Positions 33,801 through 48,800 of a stretch of DNA of 64,000 bases are shown one piece after another. Positions within the stretch are counted from its first letter, which is position 1. Each line of letters opens with the position of its first letter. The notes beneath the pieces were generated by a model. That model ran no database searches, was not told where the DNA came from, and was given only the letters and a program-made list of their open reading frames with translations. The DNA lies in assembly GCF_019175285.1 (NCBI RefSeq), contig NC_056524.1, positions 97,299,505 to 97,363,504 of the forward strand. Reading direction: 5' to 3'. Made by a program: the position numbers and the translations under genes. Origin of the DNA: Sceloporus undulatus (taxonomy: Eukaryota; Chordata; Lepidosauria; Squamata; Phrynosomatidae).

Positions 33801-36800
33801 TGTATACATTCAATGATCTGATGTTTTTTTTAAAAAAATAAATAAATCTGAGTATGTTACCAGTGAGTTATGAACAACTAACATGAGTAATTTGCCTAGT
33901 ATGTCAATAAATTAATCTCCACCAGCAAATTAGCTTAGTGCTGATAATAGATGTCCAGCTTCCTGAGAGATGCACAGTTTAATTACAACACAAGCCTGTA
34001 TGTAGAGCTTTAAAACACTACTTCAGGAATCTTTAAAAGAATTGTCCAAAGTAGTTCACTCCTATTATTCCCCTTTTGCTGTCAAGAAGGTGAAGGAATT
34101 GTATAAATTCATGGCTGGGGAGAGATTTAAAATGAGGACCCTGCTGTGATAAGGAAGACTGAGCTGTCACTGTCAGTTGTCAGCATCCAGTTTAGCTAGG
34201 AAATCCATACTTCAAGTCAAAGACAAAGGAGTTCAGTTCCATGACTAAACAGTCATGACAGTCGCTATTCTGAAAAGCATTTAGTTTTATGGCTCTCTGT
34301 GTGGTGCAGCAAACACATATCTGCATCCTGGGATCATGATTCCCCTGTTCACCCATGTATAGAAATGTGGAATGCAAGGAGGCAGGGTTGTCGGAGCAGT
34401 TTAAAACTTCTCTACAGACCTCCAAGGCTAGCAGAATGTTTGGCAGGAAAGTCAAGCTTATATTTTTACTTCTTTTCTTTGATACCCTTCACCTAAACAG
34501 ATTGCTGTAACCAGGTCCATTTGCTTTGATATCAATTCCTCTTGCACATGCCTGTACACACACACACATCCAAAGGTGCAGAAGCTTACTTAAGAGCTCT
34601 AAGAATTATGGAGAAGTAATGCTTCTCCATAAAAGCTTAGTGAATGGCTAAAAGTATAAACTTGATTTTCCAAGACAACCTGATGCCTTTCTCTCACCCT
34701 CAGCTTTATGGTACCTCATTTAAATATCTGTAAATTTCCTGCAGTCTTCTCTGTGGGGAATTCAAAAGATATAACTACCAACCACATGAGCTAATTTTTA
34801 TATTTTGAGCTGACTTCATTTTTTCTGCACCAAATATGCAACCATCTGGCTAAATGACTGAAAGTATAAACTTACTGAAAATTATACATGATCTCCATGC
34901 TAAGCAGAAATCTCCTCAGCATCTCTGAAGAACCCCAACAGGATAGTTCTAATTAGTATTGATTTAAGCAAGCAGAGAGAGATGTACACCAATATCCATT
35001 TTTAATTCATGGAAACATTCAATCAAAGCTTATCTGTGAGTGGCTAAACAAACAAACTGTTGATACGTGACTTTAAAAAAAGGTTGCATGAAGCCTTCTT
35101 TCTTTTGCTGGAAGTAACATTCCTACTGCTTAAAACGATTTTCTCAAAAAGATGCTGGAGAAAACCAATTTCCATTCAGCTAGGATCCTGTTGGTAACTT
35201 ACACTAGAAGTCTCACGTACATTGGAGTAATTCTTCAAGAGAGCCAGCATTGGCATAATGGCTGAGTGTTGAACTATGACTGGAGACTAGGGTTCAATTC
35301 CCAGCTCAGCCATGAAAATCCACTGGATGACCTTGAGCAAGTCATTCTCTCTCAGCCTCTGGTCAAGGCAATGGCAAACCTCTGAACAAATCTTACCAAG
35401 AAAACCCCATGATAAGTTCTTGCCTTAGCATTGCTAAGGTACACAACACACATACACACACACACACCTCCTTCTTGACCAAGGTTTATTGGAGGCACTG
35501 GAAGCCATCTCCATCAGGAAATACAGTTGTCCTGGTGACTCCCAAAGCAGACAGGGTAGTTTTATCTCCAGCCAGGGAAAGATTTTAACCACCTTCACCT
35601 GTCTTTGTAGTGCCTGCACCCCCCCCCCCCTTTTCTCTGCTGCTGTGCCTGCTGCCAGCACAGGTAGACCATCAAACAGGATAATGGCATATTACCAATG
35701 TCTATGTAGTATGTGCTACCAAGCAATTACTACACTACAAAGTCAAAGATTACGACAGTAGATCAGGACATACCTGAATACAAGCACCAGTTTTCAGTTT
35801 GCATAAACTGCAAACTAAAGCCCACCTACTTGGTGGAATGTGGGACACTTTTGTAATTGGTTCCATCCTTTCTGGGCAAGCAATGCTTACCTACAAATAA
35901 AATAGTATGAATTAGAAAATGACACTGTCAACAACAGCTACCACATTATTATTTGAGTGCAGCATCTTGTAAAATAAGCAAATAGAACTGCAAATGAAGC
36001 TGAAGCCCTTAAAGGACTGAAGTAAGTCTGCACCAGACATTAACCTTTTAGGAATATATGCTAAAATTAGAGAGACTCAAAGCCAAAATGAGATCTGACT
36101 AATTTATTTGGACATGTATAAACTGTCCTACAACAAAAGGGCAAACTACACATTTTAAAACATATATGCATTTGTAGGCATCAAAAAGATACACTGTTCC
36201 TAACTCTCTAGGGAACAAAAAGAGTATTAGTTATTTTCTGTGAATGTCTGTTTTGGTGTGAATAGGCACAAAACAATGGATTAAACACTATCACATAGAA
36301 AAGAAGCACTGCTGTTACCCAGTTGCATCCCAGGTAGAGACATAATACAACCTGAGACCAGTATGGTGTAGTGGTTTGAGCACTGGACTAGGACACTAAG
36401 GGGCTCAACAGACCATTCCTAAAGGGCTCCGTGCCACCCCTTTCCTCACCAGATCAGGGCCGCAGCATTCCCACACTGCAGCCCTGATGTGGCCTTTCCA
36501 CGGTGCAAAAAGAGGCCACAAAAAGCAGCTCCTTTTCGCGCCATGGAAAGGGTGCCCTAGCCGCAGCTTTTCAACACTCCTTTGGAGCAGTGCGTTTAAA
36601 TGCTGCACCAACAAAGCACTGTGATGCCCCCCTGCCATGTGGCTGGGCTCACAGTGTGACACTGGCGTGGGGGCAGCTGGCATGCGTACACCATGCCAGT
36701 GGATAACACTGGTCTGTATAGGCTCTTAGAGATCAGGGTTTAAATCCTGGCTCAGCTGCCCAGTGAACTTGGGAAAGTCACACTCTCTCAGCCTAACAGG

Positions 36801-39800
36801 ATGGCAGTGGCAACCCTCTTTGAAGAAACTTACCAAGAAAACCCTATGATAGGCTTGCCTTAAGGTTGCCATAAGTCAGAAACAACTAGAAGGCGCACAC
36901 AATCACCTGAGGAGCCCACAAGTCATGCCACTAATAAATAAGGCTGAAGCTTGGATGCCTTCAGTTTTTCAGAACAACATAGGACCACTGCAATGTTTGT
37001 GAGGAGGCAACCAGCAAGTCCACAAATTACTTATCTTCAAAAAGAGTGGTTGAAACTATAAATGGGGGTGCATGTGCTCTAGTTATTTTCTCCCAAAGGC
37101 AAATGTGTCCAACCTAAGCATAGTTTAGCAACAGATGCTAGGTATGGCCTGCACAGCAGCCTTGTGTATTTCTGTAATGGGTATGTCCCTTGAGAAAGCT
37201 GTAAGCTTTCCTGCCTGGATGGAAAGAGAGTATGGATAACAGAGCAAGAGTGTGGGGTGGGGTAAGAGTGGACAGTGAAACATACAAAGATGTTCCCTTA
37301 CTTGTCAGACTCCAGTATTATCACGTTCCCTCTTTTTGTTAAATGCACACAGACTATAAGAGCCACCACAACATACAGGTGATAGTACACTGTCTTGGTA
37401 AGACATCATATGGAATTAAAAGTTACTCGTACCTCTGGGATCCAGAGAGCACAGCTAACATGCGCCCACTTGGTTCCCGTTCTTGTCGCTTTCATGGCTC
37501 CACCTCTCTTCGGACATAAGAGACACTGAGGATGTATACCTAGAACGCAAGTACGGCACAACCAGCTCCCTTCAGGAACTTTTAGGATGCCATAGCATGC
37601 CTGGGGATGAAAGCAAACTGCTGTTTTGTATGAGTCTGTAAGTGAAGCACCACACTGTCTCACTCTGTATCAGAATCAGCTGTGGTATATATTTTTAAAA
37701 CTTTACAATATAATTTAATTTTGGGATAAATCAGTTTTTTCCTAGCTGCTTGAAATACAAGAAGTGCAAAGTCATCTATTTATTAACAGCCTAAATATTA
37801 AATGTTAATAATGCATTAAAAAGCCAGTTTCCACAAAAGGCATGGAAGCCAGATGTCCCTCCTTAGAAGATGTGAGGCAGAAGATTTTCCATAGAACACT
37901 TTCCACAACAGAAGACTTCCCATACCATAAGTGTGTGTATGTGTGCACATGCATTTTCCCACAGCTGTCTCAGCTGTTGCACTGCAATCAATCATGTTAG
38001 ATGGCCTAAATACGGTTTTAGTTAAACTTCTAAAAAAGCCAAGTACTGACCACTCTAGTGCTCAGATTAAAAATGAATGTGCTTCTAAGCCTGCTTTTAT
38101 TTCACAAAATAACTTGCCTCACAATCAGTCCAAATACAAGTAGTCAAGACAAAATGTGATACCTTATCTGTGATCACAGCCTCAGATGCATCTCTTAGTG
38201 ACATAAAATATCAGACCAGTTGTATTGAATCATTTTTTTTCTCAACCTGAAATGGAATTGGTGATTCCAGTCCAACCCCCATATCTGTAAGGAATAAACC
38301 TTCAGATGTACTGCAGGTAATGAAAACACTGTATTTCTGCTGGAGGTTGACCACAGAGTTGCACTGAAGGACCTCCAGATACCTAGAGAGGTAGTTTAAG
38401 CATCTAGAGGTACTCCAATGGGACTCTATGGTCAAATTCCAGTGTAAGCTACCCATATAAGCATGCTGGAGAACCTCCAAATGCCTAGAGAAACTTTTTT
38501 CTCTTGGACATAGATAAGTATAACAAAGGTTACCAATCCAGTTGATACAGGGGTCAGACTGTAATACAGAGTGAAAGAAAGTTAAACTGTTGGTATATTC
38601 TTTCAGGTGAAATCTTTTTTGTTGTTGTTAAATAAAAAGAAAGTATATACAGTTGGCCCTCCACATTTGCAGATTTGACTATTTGCAGTTTTGATAAATA
38701 TGTTCTCTCTTTAGGAATCTCTAGGTCCTTCAGCACAACTTAGCTAGAGGTTGTCCATAGAGTTGTCCTGGAGAATCTGGAGGTTCTTAAAGAAAACACT
38801 TCTCTAGGTATTTGTAGGTCCTCCAGCATATGCTAGGATCATCCTCTGGCAGATGCTGGCCACAGAGTTACACTGGAGGACCTGAAAATTCCTAGAGAGG
38901 AATTCTCTTGGGTTAAAAGAATAGTGTTTTTTTATTTGCATTTTCTCCACGTTCACAGGGGTCCTTCACCCCTATCCCCAGTGAATGTGGAGGGACCACT
39001 GACCACCATTCTGAGTCAGCATGGTGTAGTAATTTCAGCATAGGACTAGGACCATGGAAATCAGGGTTCCTGCTTGGCCATGGCAACCTGCTGGGAAACC
39101 CTGGGCAAATCACATGCTCTCAGCCCCAGAAAACCCCGCAATAAACCCCACCTTAGGATCGCCATAAGCCAGAAATGACATGAAGGCACACAACAACAAT
39201 ATGCTATTCTATTTATATTATTACAAATTGAATGTGTCTGGATATTTAAACCAAACATGCTGAATCAGATGATATTATGTAAACCATTTTTCAGTTCTAC
39301 CTTTTCCAGAAACTCACATCACTGCTCAAAAGAAAGTGAGTTGTGGCACCACAAGCTTGGTCTTTTAGCCCCATTCTCCAACTGCACAATGAAGCTAAGC
39401 ATCTTTACTATATTTTTTAAATCTAGAAGAAGACCTTTCCTTTTGGCATACAGAACCAGAAGAGACTGTCTAAAAGACCCCATTAGGAAAAGTCAGTTAT
39501 GATTATCTGAATATTCCCGTTCAATCCAGTAGAGTGCGCTCTTGCATTGGTACAAATTTTTAAAATTGCCTTTTTGCAATGTTGCTCTGTAAATTTATTT
39601 TTATTCACTTTCATTGCTGCATTGTCTGTAACCAGAATCATCTTATGAAGGTTAGGAACTCATTTTTCTCTGCTCCATTTTTTTCTGCTATAGGAAACCT
39701 AAACCGAGACAAGTATCTTCTTAAGACTCCTCCATTTATTAGTCTGTCATATTCCTCAATATTATCACTGAGAGAGAGGGTAGGGGTGAAACTGGGATAT

Positions 39801-42800
39801 TTGCTGTGATGCAGCATTTCAAAAATCTTCTACTAGTTCTTGATAAGGATTAATATGCCTTCAGAACATAATGGAGAACGATACTTTGCTGTGATATATT
39901 TTCTTGTGACCAAAAGCAATGCACATTAACAGCATCCATTCTATTTCAATGGCACAATTTTTATTTCAATATATTTCATGCATTCAAAAGACAGCCATTA
40001 ACCTTCTTTTAGACTAAAAGGGCCATTCATAGAAACATATTTTAAAGAATTGTGATCACAGATTCTGCATAAATTCTATCATGAAGTTAGAAGGGAAATA
40101 TGCCAGTTAGGAGCCTTAAATTAAAGTCATGTTGCTCTGCAAATATGGTGTAACTATACAGCAACGATGGAACCTCAACTATGTAGCAACACAAACATGA
40201 AATTATATTAACAAGTTTCTAATTCTCTGACAAAGCTTAGACCTGTCTTTTCTTATCTTTTTAAAATTACTTGAAGAATGTCCCCCACCTTAGCAATGAA
40301 ATCTGAATATGCTGGTTCTCAGATTAGCAAAGAATAACACAACTTCTTTCCAGAATATTTAAAATTTTAAGCATTGTGTAACCTTCTACATTCTACATCC
40401 CATTTCTCCATAGGTTGCCAGACATCTTACTACTGCTTTCAGATAGCTTCCCCCAACCGTGCTGATTGAGAAGATTTCAGTTAACTCTATTACCAGTGAC
40501 ACAGCTTTTTCAAAACTCTGCCAGCACTAACCTGATGCACACAGATATTACATTTGTCACAGAAAACCATATCATTCCCTTCTTCACTGTCAGGGGATCG
40601 ACATACATCACAGATGACGTCTTCATCATATTCTATACCCAACCCTTCCTCTGTCTCAATGGCATGGTTCATATTCTCATGACAATGACGCTCAAGAACT
40701 TCTACCATTTTCTCCATTGTGTTTTCATCAAGCTGCCCACATCCTGAAAGAGAATTAAGCCAGAAGGAAAATTTTAATCAGCATAAAAAGAATATTGCAC
40801 AAGAACAGAAAAACTTCAAAACATGAAAGCTGCAGCCTAATTATATTTTAAAATAAAACATGCTACTGACACTCAGTTTTGGTCTCCCCTTCTTTCATTC
40901 TCCTTAGGCTAAAATGAACATTCATTCTCAATGTTAATGATTCAATATCTAGAAAATGTTGTTCTGACCAGTTAAAACAAGTGATTTTGAAGAATAAATA
41001 CATAAACAGGAAAACCACCAACAGTATTTAACATACAGCTGGATTCTCTTTTATCCTGAATCCCAGAATTCCAAACTGTTCCAAAAGCCAAAACTTTTTT
41101 CATGGTTGGCTGAGACAGTGATATATTTACTTTCAGATGGTTCAATGTATGCAACCTTTGTTTTATGCACAAAATTATTAAAAATATTATATTAAATACT
41201 CAGGCTATTTGTGTAAGGTATATATGAAACATAAGTGATTTTTTTTTTAGACTTGGGTCCCATCCGCAAGATATCTCATTATGTACATATATGCAAATAC
41301 AGATATTCCAAAATCCCAAACACCTCTGGTCCCAAACATTTCAGATAAGGGAGACTCAATCTATATTTAAAATATCAGGAAATTGATTTTTTATCCAAAT
41401 GGCTAAAAATATATAGGATCTGGTTCTACTATACCAAACATATGTAGGCTTAAAATCCTGTTCCATTAGGTCTGCAAAAGCTGTATGTATTAAAAGTAGC
41501 AGATAGGATGTCAGCAATGATAATCTAATCTGATTTCTGCCTACGTCACTGAAAGACTGCTTTAAGGAGGTTGCCTCTTAACTTGTAATGACATACTGAA
41601 CAAAGATTAAAGCGAAGTAATGTCATACTTCATTCAAATCTCTCATTATATGCCACATAAACCTGTAATAGCAACCTGTTGCCTATACATGATAATGTTG
41701 AGAAGAATCTGCAATATTAGGTTAATTATCTTTCCTCTAGTTTTCAAGCATGAACTGGGTGGGCCTTATAACAAGCTTTTAAGGAATTAAGAAAGTGTCT
41801 TCTATGGCTTACTCAAGTGTCATAACAGAGCTGCTTGTCTTTAGCACAAAGTGCTACAGTCTGCTGAACATCCATTTGGTCTGGCCATTAAGAAAGGAAT
41901 ATTACGAAATTCAATTAAGCCCAAGTGGAAACACCCAATTTCACTGTTAACTGATTGATGTTCTGCTATACAGGCTGTCCTTATTATTCCCAGAATAATA
42001 GTATAAAATGTGCATTTTGCCAGGAAGACTGAAAGCATATCAAGAGAAGTTGGAAATACCTTCATATGTTTTTTGGGAATTTATTTAAACTGGCGAAGTT
42101 TTTAAAAACTAAATAAATTCAGATCTCTCTAAATGATCACAGCAGAAGACTCCTTGCATGCTGACTAAATTATGTTGTTGTTTTTTTAAATAATCCCCTC
42201 TTCAAAGGGGGAAATGTTCCAGCAACATAATTAAACCCAGATTCATTTTAACAAATTTTAATTGTCATCTTCAATATTCTCACCCATTTCAGCAAGCTCC
42301 TCATTTACTTCCTGGAGCCAAAAGATGTCCATGTCATCCAAGTCATAACGACACATTGATTCTGCCAGTTCTAGAATGTTGATATAGCCAGGTTCGGAGG
42401 ATTCTTGGCTGGAACAACGAATGTACTTTCTAGGCCGTGTATATAGGACTTGCTTTACTTTTTCCGCTACAACTCTATTAACAAGAGATTCAAAATCAGT
42501 TGCAAATCCTGTTGTGAAAGAACACTTTTGCAAGCCAGAAAATCACATATTCCCATGTCCGTAATTAATGCCAATGCGCTTTTTGACAGCGGAATTCAAG
42601 ATCAAGCAAAGGTGACAAAGGCCACCATATTTCAATTACCAAAAATGAACTGACACAGCTACCCACTAGAATGGGGCTAACCAGAATGGTTAGGGTGGCA
42701 AGCAGTTTTTGCTGCAATCTGCGTAACACTCAACGGTGGAGAGATCCTCAAGATTTTTCCTAACAGATTAGATGTTTGGGGGGGTAGGGGGTGTATGGGA

Positions 42801-45800
42801 TAACACATTCCTCCCAGTTGTTAAGGTTGTTAGTAACCTTAGCAGAAAATGTGTGAAAATGGAAAACACCTAGATCTTAGAGGGTAGCAAGAGGTGGCTT
42901 ACATATTCATGCCCATGTGGCTCTTTGTTCCACAGCTTATAATGAATGTGACCTCCAAGGGCCAAGCAAGATGGGCAAGCCAGCACTACAGAATCAACAG
43001 TCTCTGACTTGCAACAAATCTTTTTCCTACATGCAAATACAGTGACCAATTAAAACTAAATAAAAGCACTCTCTACTGAACCATCTAAGGATAGTCATAC
43101 TGCTTAAAGGCCACTCTCCAACTGCAAACACTTCATATATTAGAGGAAAAGAAAGCCTAAGCTTTTTTTAGCTATCAAGCAACAGTGAATTTTACGTAGT
43201 CCAACACTCACCTGATCTTTAAAGAACCCACTACAAATAACAGTGGCCACAACTGGGTTTTGCTCAACAACACCATGTTGGCATTATCTTAGAATTAATA
43301 CCCAATGTCTGGCTCATATTTTTTTATTCTTTTCATATCCTGCATACTAAGAATTAAAGGTATATAAAGCTATGTGCTTGAACAGCGGATGAACAAGAAG
43401 TTATACTACAGTTAGTATCATAGAACAAGTAAGTTGTATATTCACACTGCTTTGGAAGAAACACGTGAATATCAGATGTAGTCTAGTCAACCATTTAATT
43501 AAAGTTACCTGAGAGAGGGTTGAGGAATAGTGTCTGGACTGGCTGGGACTTGCACACCTTTTTCCCATTCTTGTTTCCATGTATCCGTAAAAAGGTAATA
43601 TTCGTCTGGGTTAATATGATGAGAATCTGGCAGCTTCATGGCACTAATAAGATCCTTTCGAAACACCTGTGTGCAGAGAAGACAGCAGTAAGGCATGTGG
43701 TGAAGGAAACAATCAAAGAATTTGAAAACCATACATCACTTTGTTATCTTTAACAACAAAACCCCCACAGTACACCATGAGTCATCGATAACCAAAAAAA
43801 ACCACGTAAAGCCATCACTGGAACCATACTGATCAAACTACTGCCACAATTAAGGAAAGGAAATGCACTGTTCTCACCTGATGGCTGCTTTTCACATCAT
43901 AACCATTGAAATGTTTCAGTTAACACATCAGCCAAGCCAGGCACATTTTAGTTTGTTCCCCTCCTCATGCCTAGAGGGTATAGCATGAACTAGGCACCCC
44001 ACAGTTATCTGAATAGAGGATCTCCGCTAATCTTTGACAGTGAAACCAATTAGAAGGCTGTATCTACTTCCAGGTTTACCAGGTTTATGGAGGTCCAGAA
44101 TCCAAGCAACTACTGAGGATCCACCCACGGAGAAGGAGACAGAGAAAGATCCACTCACAAATGGGGGTGGGGTGGGAGGCAGAGAAGAAGGAAAATGTTC
44201 TAAGAGTCCATTTATTAATTTGAACATTAAATTACTTTCTCTTGTATCTACTATGGAGTCACTCTCAATGTGCAAAGTGAGTGGGTAAGAGTTAACCCCA
44301 TATTAGCCATAAGGGAGTAAAGGGTTATTCATGCTAATTACTTCAGAAACACACAAAGATTTTGGGTCCGTACAGACAGGCCAAAATAAAGCTGCTTCGG
44401 ATCACTTTGGAGGTATGCTGTTTAAATGATGCATGCATCCTAAGAGTCCGGAAGCCACGCCAAAGCCACACTCCAGTCCTAAGGATGAAGAAAAACTCAC
44501 CTCAGGATAAAGAGTGGTCCCAAAGAAGGCTTAAAGGCAAATATGACATCTAACCATCCATCTGTATTCTACTGTCATTTGACTGTCTTCTGTCTGCACA
44601 AGTAATCCTATTCACACCAGGCATTCAATAAAGTACATTTAACAATTCTGGGATGATGCAGGGGAAGAGGGGCACAGAGGACATACCCTTGTGCATTTAT
44701 GGTAACTTAAAAATAAAGCATGCCAAACATTTAAGCTGCCTGGCAATTCCTCTAAGTAAGCATTTCAGTTTCAAAAGTGATCAGGAGGGAAAAATGAAAC
44801 ATGCTGGCTAGGATCCAAAGCAGCACAAGCTGAATGCTGTTAACAAAATGGGGCTTTCTGACTCCCTCTTTTTCACTAAATCTCACTGAGCTCTCTCGAA
44901 AGCCATTCCTTGGGGCCAGATGATGTTCCAAATGGCATGGGATGAGGTGCAAGGTAATGTTGTGTACAACTAGAAGTACTGAGTTGTTTGAATAAGTTTC
45001 CATCTAAACCAAGGCAAATTGATCACACAGTACCACAGCAAAAGTAATTGATTACAGTACAAGTATTTTCTTGCCCCATTCTTCAAAAAACTGCTCCATA
45101 TATAGTTACATACACTTTCAAATAGTTATGTTCTCAATTACAAGAAAAAATAAACCTCTTGCAGCCACTCAGTTCAACACTGAGTAAAGAACTGTGACTT
45201 GGCAGCAGCTAGAGACAGGATTTTTACTGGTACTGAAGTACAACACAAAAAAGTAACAACTCCCTCACATGCACACATGTTAAATAGTCCCAATAACTTC
45301 CTCTTGACTGTGTTATATTTTTTTAGAAAATTAAAGACTAAAAAGCACACCAGTATTTTATGTATTATCCAGTTCAGACTTTCATCTTGGTAAGAAACAA
45401 CAAATTCTTCCACATCAAGCACCTCAGGTTCACCCACATTTAAAGTGTGGATGGGAGCTGAGAAACCCTTCAGGAACCTTAGTGCTGAACTGCAGTGTCC
45501 AAGATTTCTCACCACTGGCTATGCTGGCTAGGCCTGATGGAAGCTGTAATTCAGCAATATCTGGAAGGACCCAGAATTCTTTGCTGATTTAAATTAAGAA
45601 ACTATCTTGTTCCACCTTTAGATTAAGTTCTAGAATTAGGGAATGGGGATGTATTTATGCTGTAAAATATGCTTTGCTCAAATGTTGTAATATTTTCTCT
45701 CAATTATCATTTTTGGTTCTTAGTACAGGTATTCTCCCTTATCTGGAATTTTGAAATGCAAAATACTACAAAATTCAAAATTGCCTGAATGGGTGGCTAA

Positions 45801-48800
45801 GATAGCGACACCTTTGTTTTCTGATGGTTAAGAGTATACAAACTTTGTTTCATGCACAAAATTATTGTGTATAATATTATCTTCACACTTTCTGTATAAG
45901 GTATATATGAAACATAAATGAATTTCACGTTTAGACTTGGGTCCCATCTTCAAGATATCTCATGGGTAGGCAAATATTTCAAAATCCCAAACATTTCTGG
46001 TTCCAAAGATTTCAGATAAGGCAGATTCAACCTGTATTTACAAACACCTAAGCCTTCTTCAGGTATTATCTTCAACATATTACAGCTTAAGTGCCTAGTA
46101 CAGGGATGGGCATGCATATATGGTCCTTGGGACATTCATGTGCAGCCCCTGAAACCCCCGAATCCCCCCAATTTAAAAAAATTCAGGCTGATGTTGGATT
46201 GATTTTCGCTCCCACAGACCCCTAATCTTCCAAAACAAAATAAAAATACAGTGATCCCTTGTTTGGTTCCAGGAGCCCTATGGATATCAAAATCTGTGGA
46301 TGTTCAAGGCCTATTATATACAACGGTGTAGCAAAATGATGTCCCACATATAAAATAGCAAAATCAAGGTTTGCTTAACTATACAAACTTGCCTCTTACA
46401 AATTATTTGTTCATGCTGATTTTCTCTGGATTACATTCCAGAGTTTAAATGAAATAATCTACAGTAAACTCAATGGACCATAAATGTGTTTTCCTTAAAT
46501 TTGGATTCTGTATTGAAGGCATTGCTTCTCTTTCTCTCTCTTTTTACTGTGGAGTTTTTCCTGTATCCATTTTTAATGTTAGGACAGCTGCATAACGTTG
46601 TTTTAAATAAATAAAAGGGATCAGAATGACAGCATAAAATGTTGGCCAGACATGACACTGTCTCACATTGTGCATGCTGAACATATCCTACCCCAGTTTG
46701 GATTCCATCTAAAATTTATTTCAATTCAATAAATAAATAAATAAGTAAACAAGCAAATAAGAAAGAACTTTGAACAAAGACTGCAACAATGATGTGTTTA
46801 TCAATTTAGATCCCACTGCAAAATAAAAAGGCACTGAGCACTTGAAAGTAAACGGAAAAACAGAAAAAGCAAAAATCTGAATGGCTGTGTTGGTAAACAA
46901 TGGTCACAGGAAATGTATAACTTTTAAGAATGTGAAAAAAATCATTCTTACCTCAGCAGGTTTCTTTTGTTCATTTGCTGGAGTTTTTGATTTGCTTCTG
47001 TACTTAGAACAAAAGGAGAAAGAAGTGGAAGGACCTATATGAACAGAAATAAAATGACAGAAAGAATCAAAAGCTTCCCACAACACAGACTTTTCCATAG
47101 CTTCCTAAAAATTACAGATATTGTTAATTTTGACCTCTGATCAGTCACATATTAATTGAATGCATATATGGATCCAAAGCTAACAGAGGGCCGAAACAGA
47201 CTGGCCCCTGTGAGCACTGAATCGGGTCCGCAGCAACCACACACCACAATCCCGATCTGGCTTTTTTTTGGCACAAAAAGAAGTGGCAAAATGTTTCTCC
47301 TTTTTTGCAGCAGAAAAAGGGCACCCTTTCTGTCACCACTGCAACTTTTTGACACTCCTGTGGCATGCAGCATCTAAATGCCGCGCCACCGGAGTGCTGA
47401 AAAGCTACTGCCGTGTAAACAGCCAAGCAGCTTCCTGCCAGCTTGGAGGCATGCATTTTGCATATGCAACGTCCCCAAACGGCTGGGAAGCCAGCGTATT
47501 TTGCCAGTATTTTGCTTCTAAAAGAATAAGAGAAGCAATGGTCAATCAACAGGCAAAATCTTTAGGTAATATGCCCATATCTATGCTATTTCAGTGCTAG
47601 GTTAAAACTCACTTATTTGCTTGCATGTTTTATAGCACCACACTAGTTTTATTTACTCTGCTGTGTTTATGCTTTGTGTTTTATGATTTTATTGTTTGTT
47701 TTGTAACATATTTCAGCATTTATGTCCCTTGTATAGAACCATAATATTTTAGGATAAACAGTAGAATAACACACTTTTGAGAATAGCTCAATGGCCTGGA
47801 TACCATTACTAGTCCCAACAAAAATAAACCCACTGAATCAGTGAAATGTACATATGTGTTAACTTACCATTCAGCCACTGATTCAGTATATCTAGTCCAA
47901 ACTGTCAAGTGGATTTTGGGCAACAGAACCATCTATATGAAGGGTAATTCTGTACAGTATAAAGATAAGGAACTTATTTCTGTCTGAGGGCCAAATTTCA
48001 TTGCAGACATGTTCTGAAGGCTGAAATTCACTGCTGGGCAGGATCAAAGGCAAAAGGATGGGACCACAAATACCAACACTGTTGAGCTTCAAGCTCTTAT
48101 CACCACTAACACAGGCTTAGAAGAGGAACTCCAACTCTGGAGCAGAAGCCTAGGAAACTAACAAATGATAGGATCAAGTAGAAGGGTGAAACCCACTTGG
48201 GGAAACCCAGAAGATCGAGGGGGCTCAATCAGGCCACAGAGCCTGTGTTCCTCTGATCTCAATTTATCCCCCCAAAAAGATAATATGGATTATTTTTTTA
48301 TTTTAAATTTAAATTAACATGACTTTTGAAAATGCATTTCTTAACACTGCTGCAAAGCAGTGTTTAGCATCTTACTGGGTCTCAAGTACAAATCAAAGTT
48401 TAGTTTCCACATTATACTCAAAATGAGACAAATGTGTGTCATCAAGTACAGGTGCCAATGCAACTCTTGGTTCATTATGTAAAGCATTCCACAAATGCCT
48501 GTATTAGCTATCAGGACAGGCCCCTTCAAGACCTTTCCCCATATCTCAGCAAGGAAGGAGACAAGACTCCCTAATCTTCTCTAGAGCCCTCTTCATTATC
48601 TCAGTGAGATAAACATAAATCAGTGCTAAGTACACATGATTCATCAACACAGTGGTGGTGATGGACTACCACCACATGGTCTACATGCTACCATTATTGT
48701 AAAGGAATACTACTTCCTCTCTTTCTCAGGCTACTTTCCCTGCTCTCCACTAGATCTCAGACTGCTGACATTAAACAGAAGTAAAACTAAACATGATAGA

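Noticed and set aside
47145-47600. Overlapping frames up to 134 codons on both strands
   Set aside because: They lie within a non-autonomous hAT-like element related to 36401; no transposase motif.
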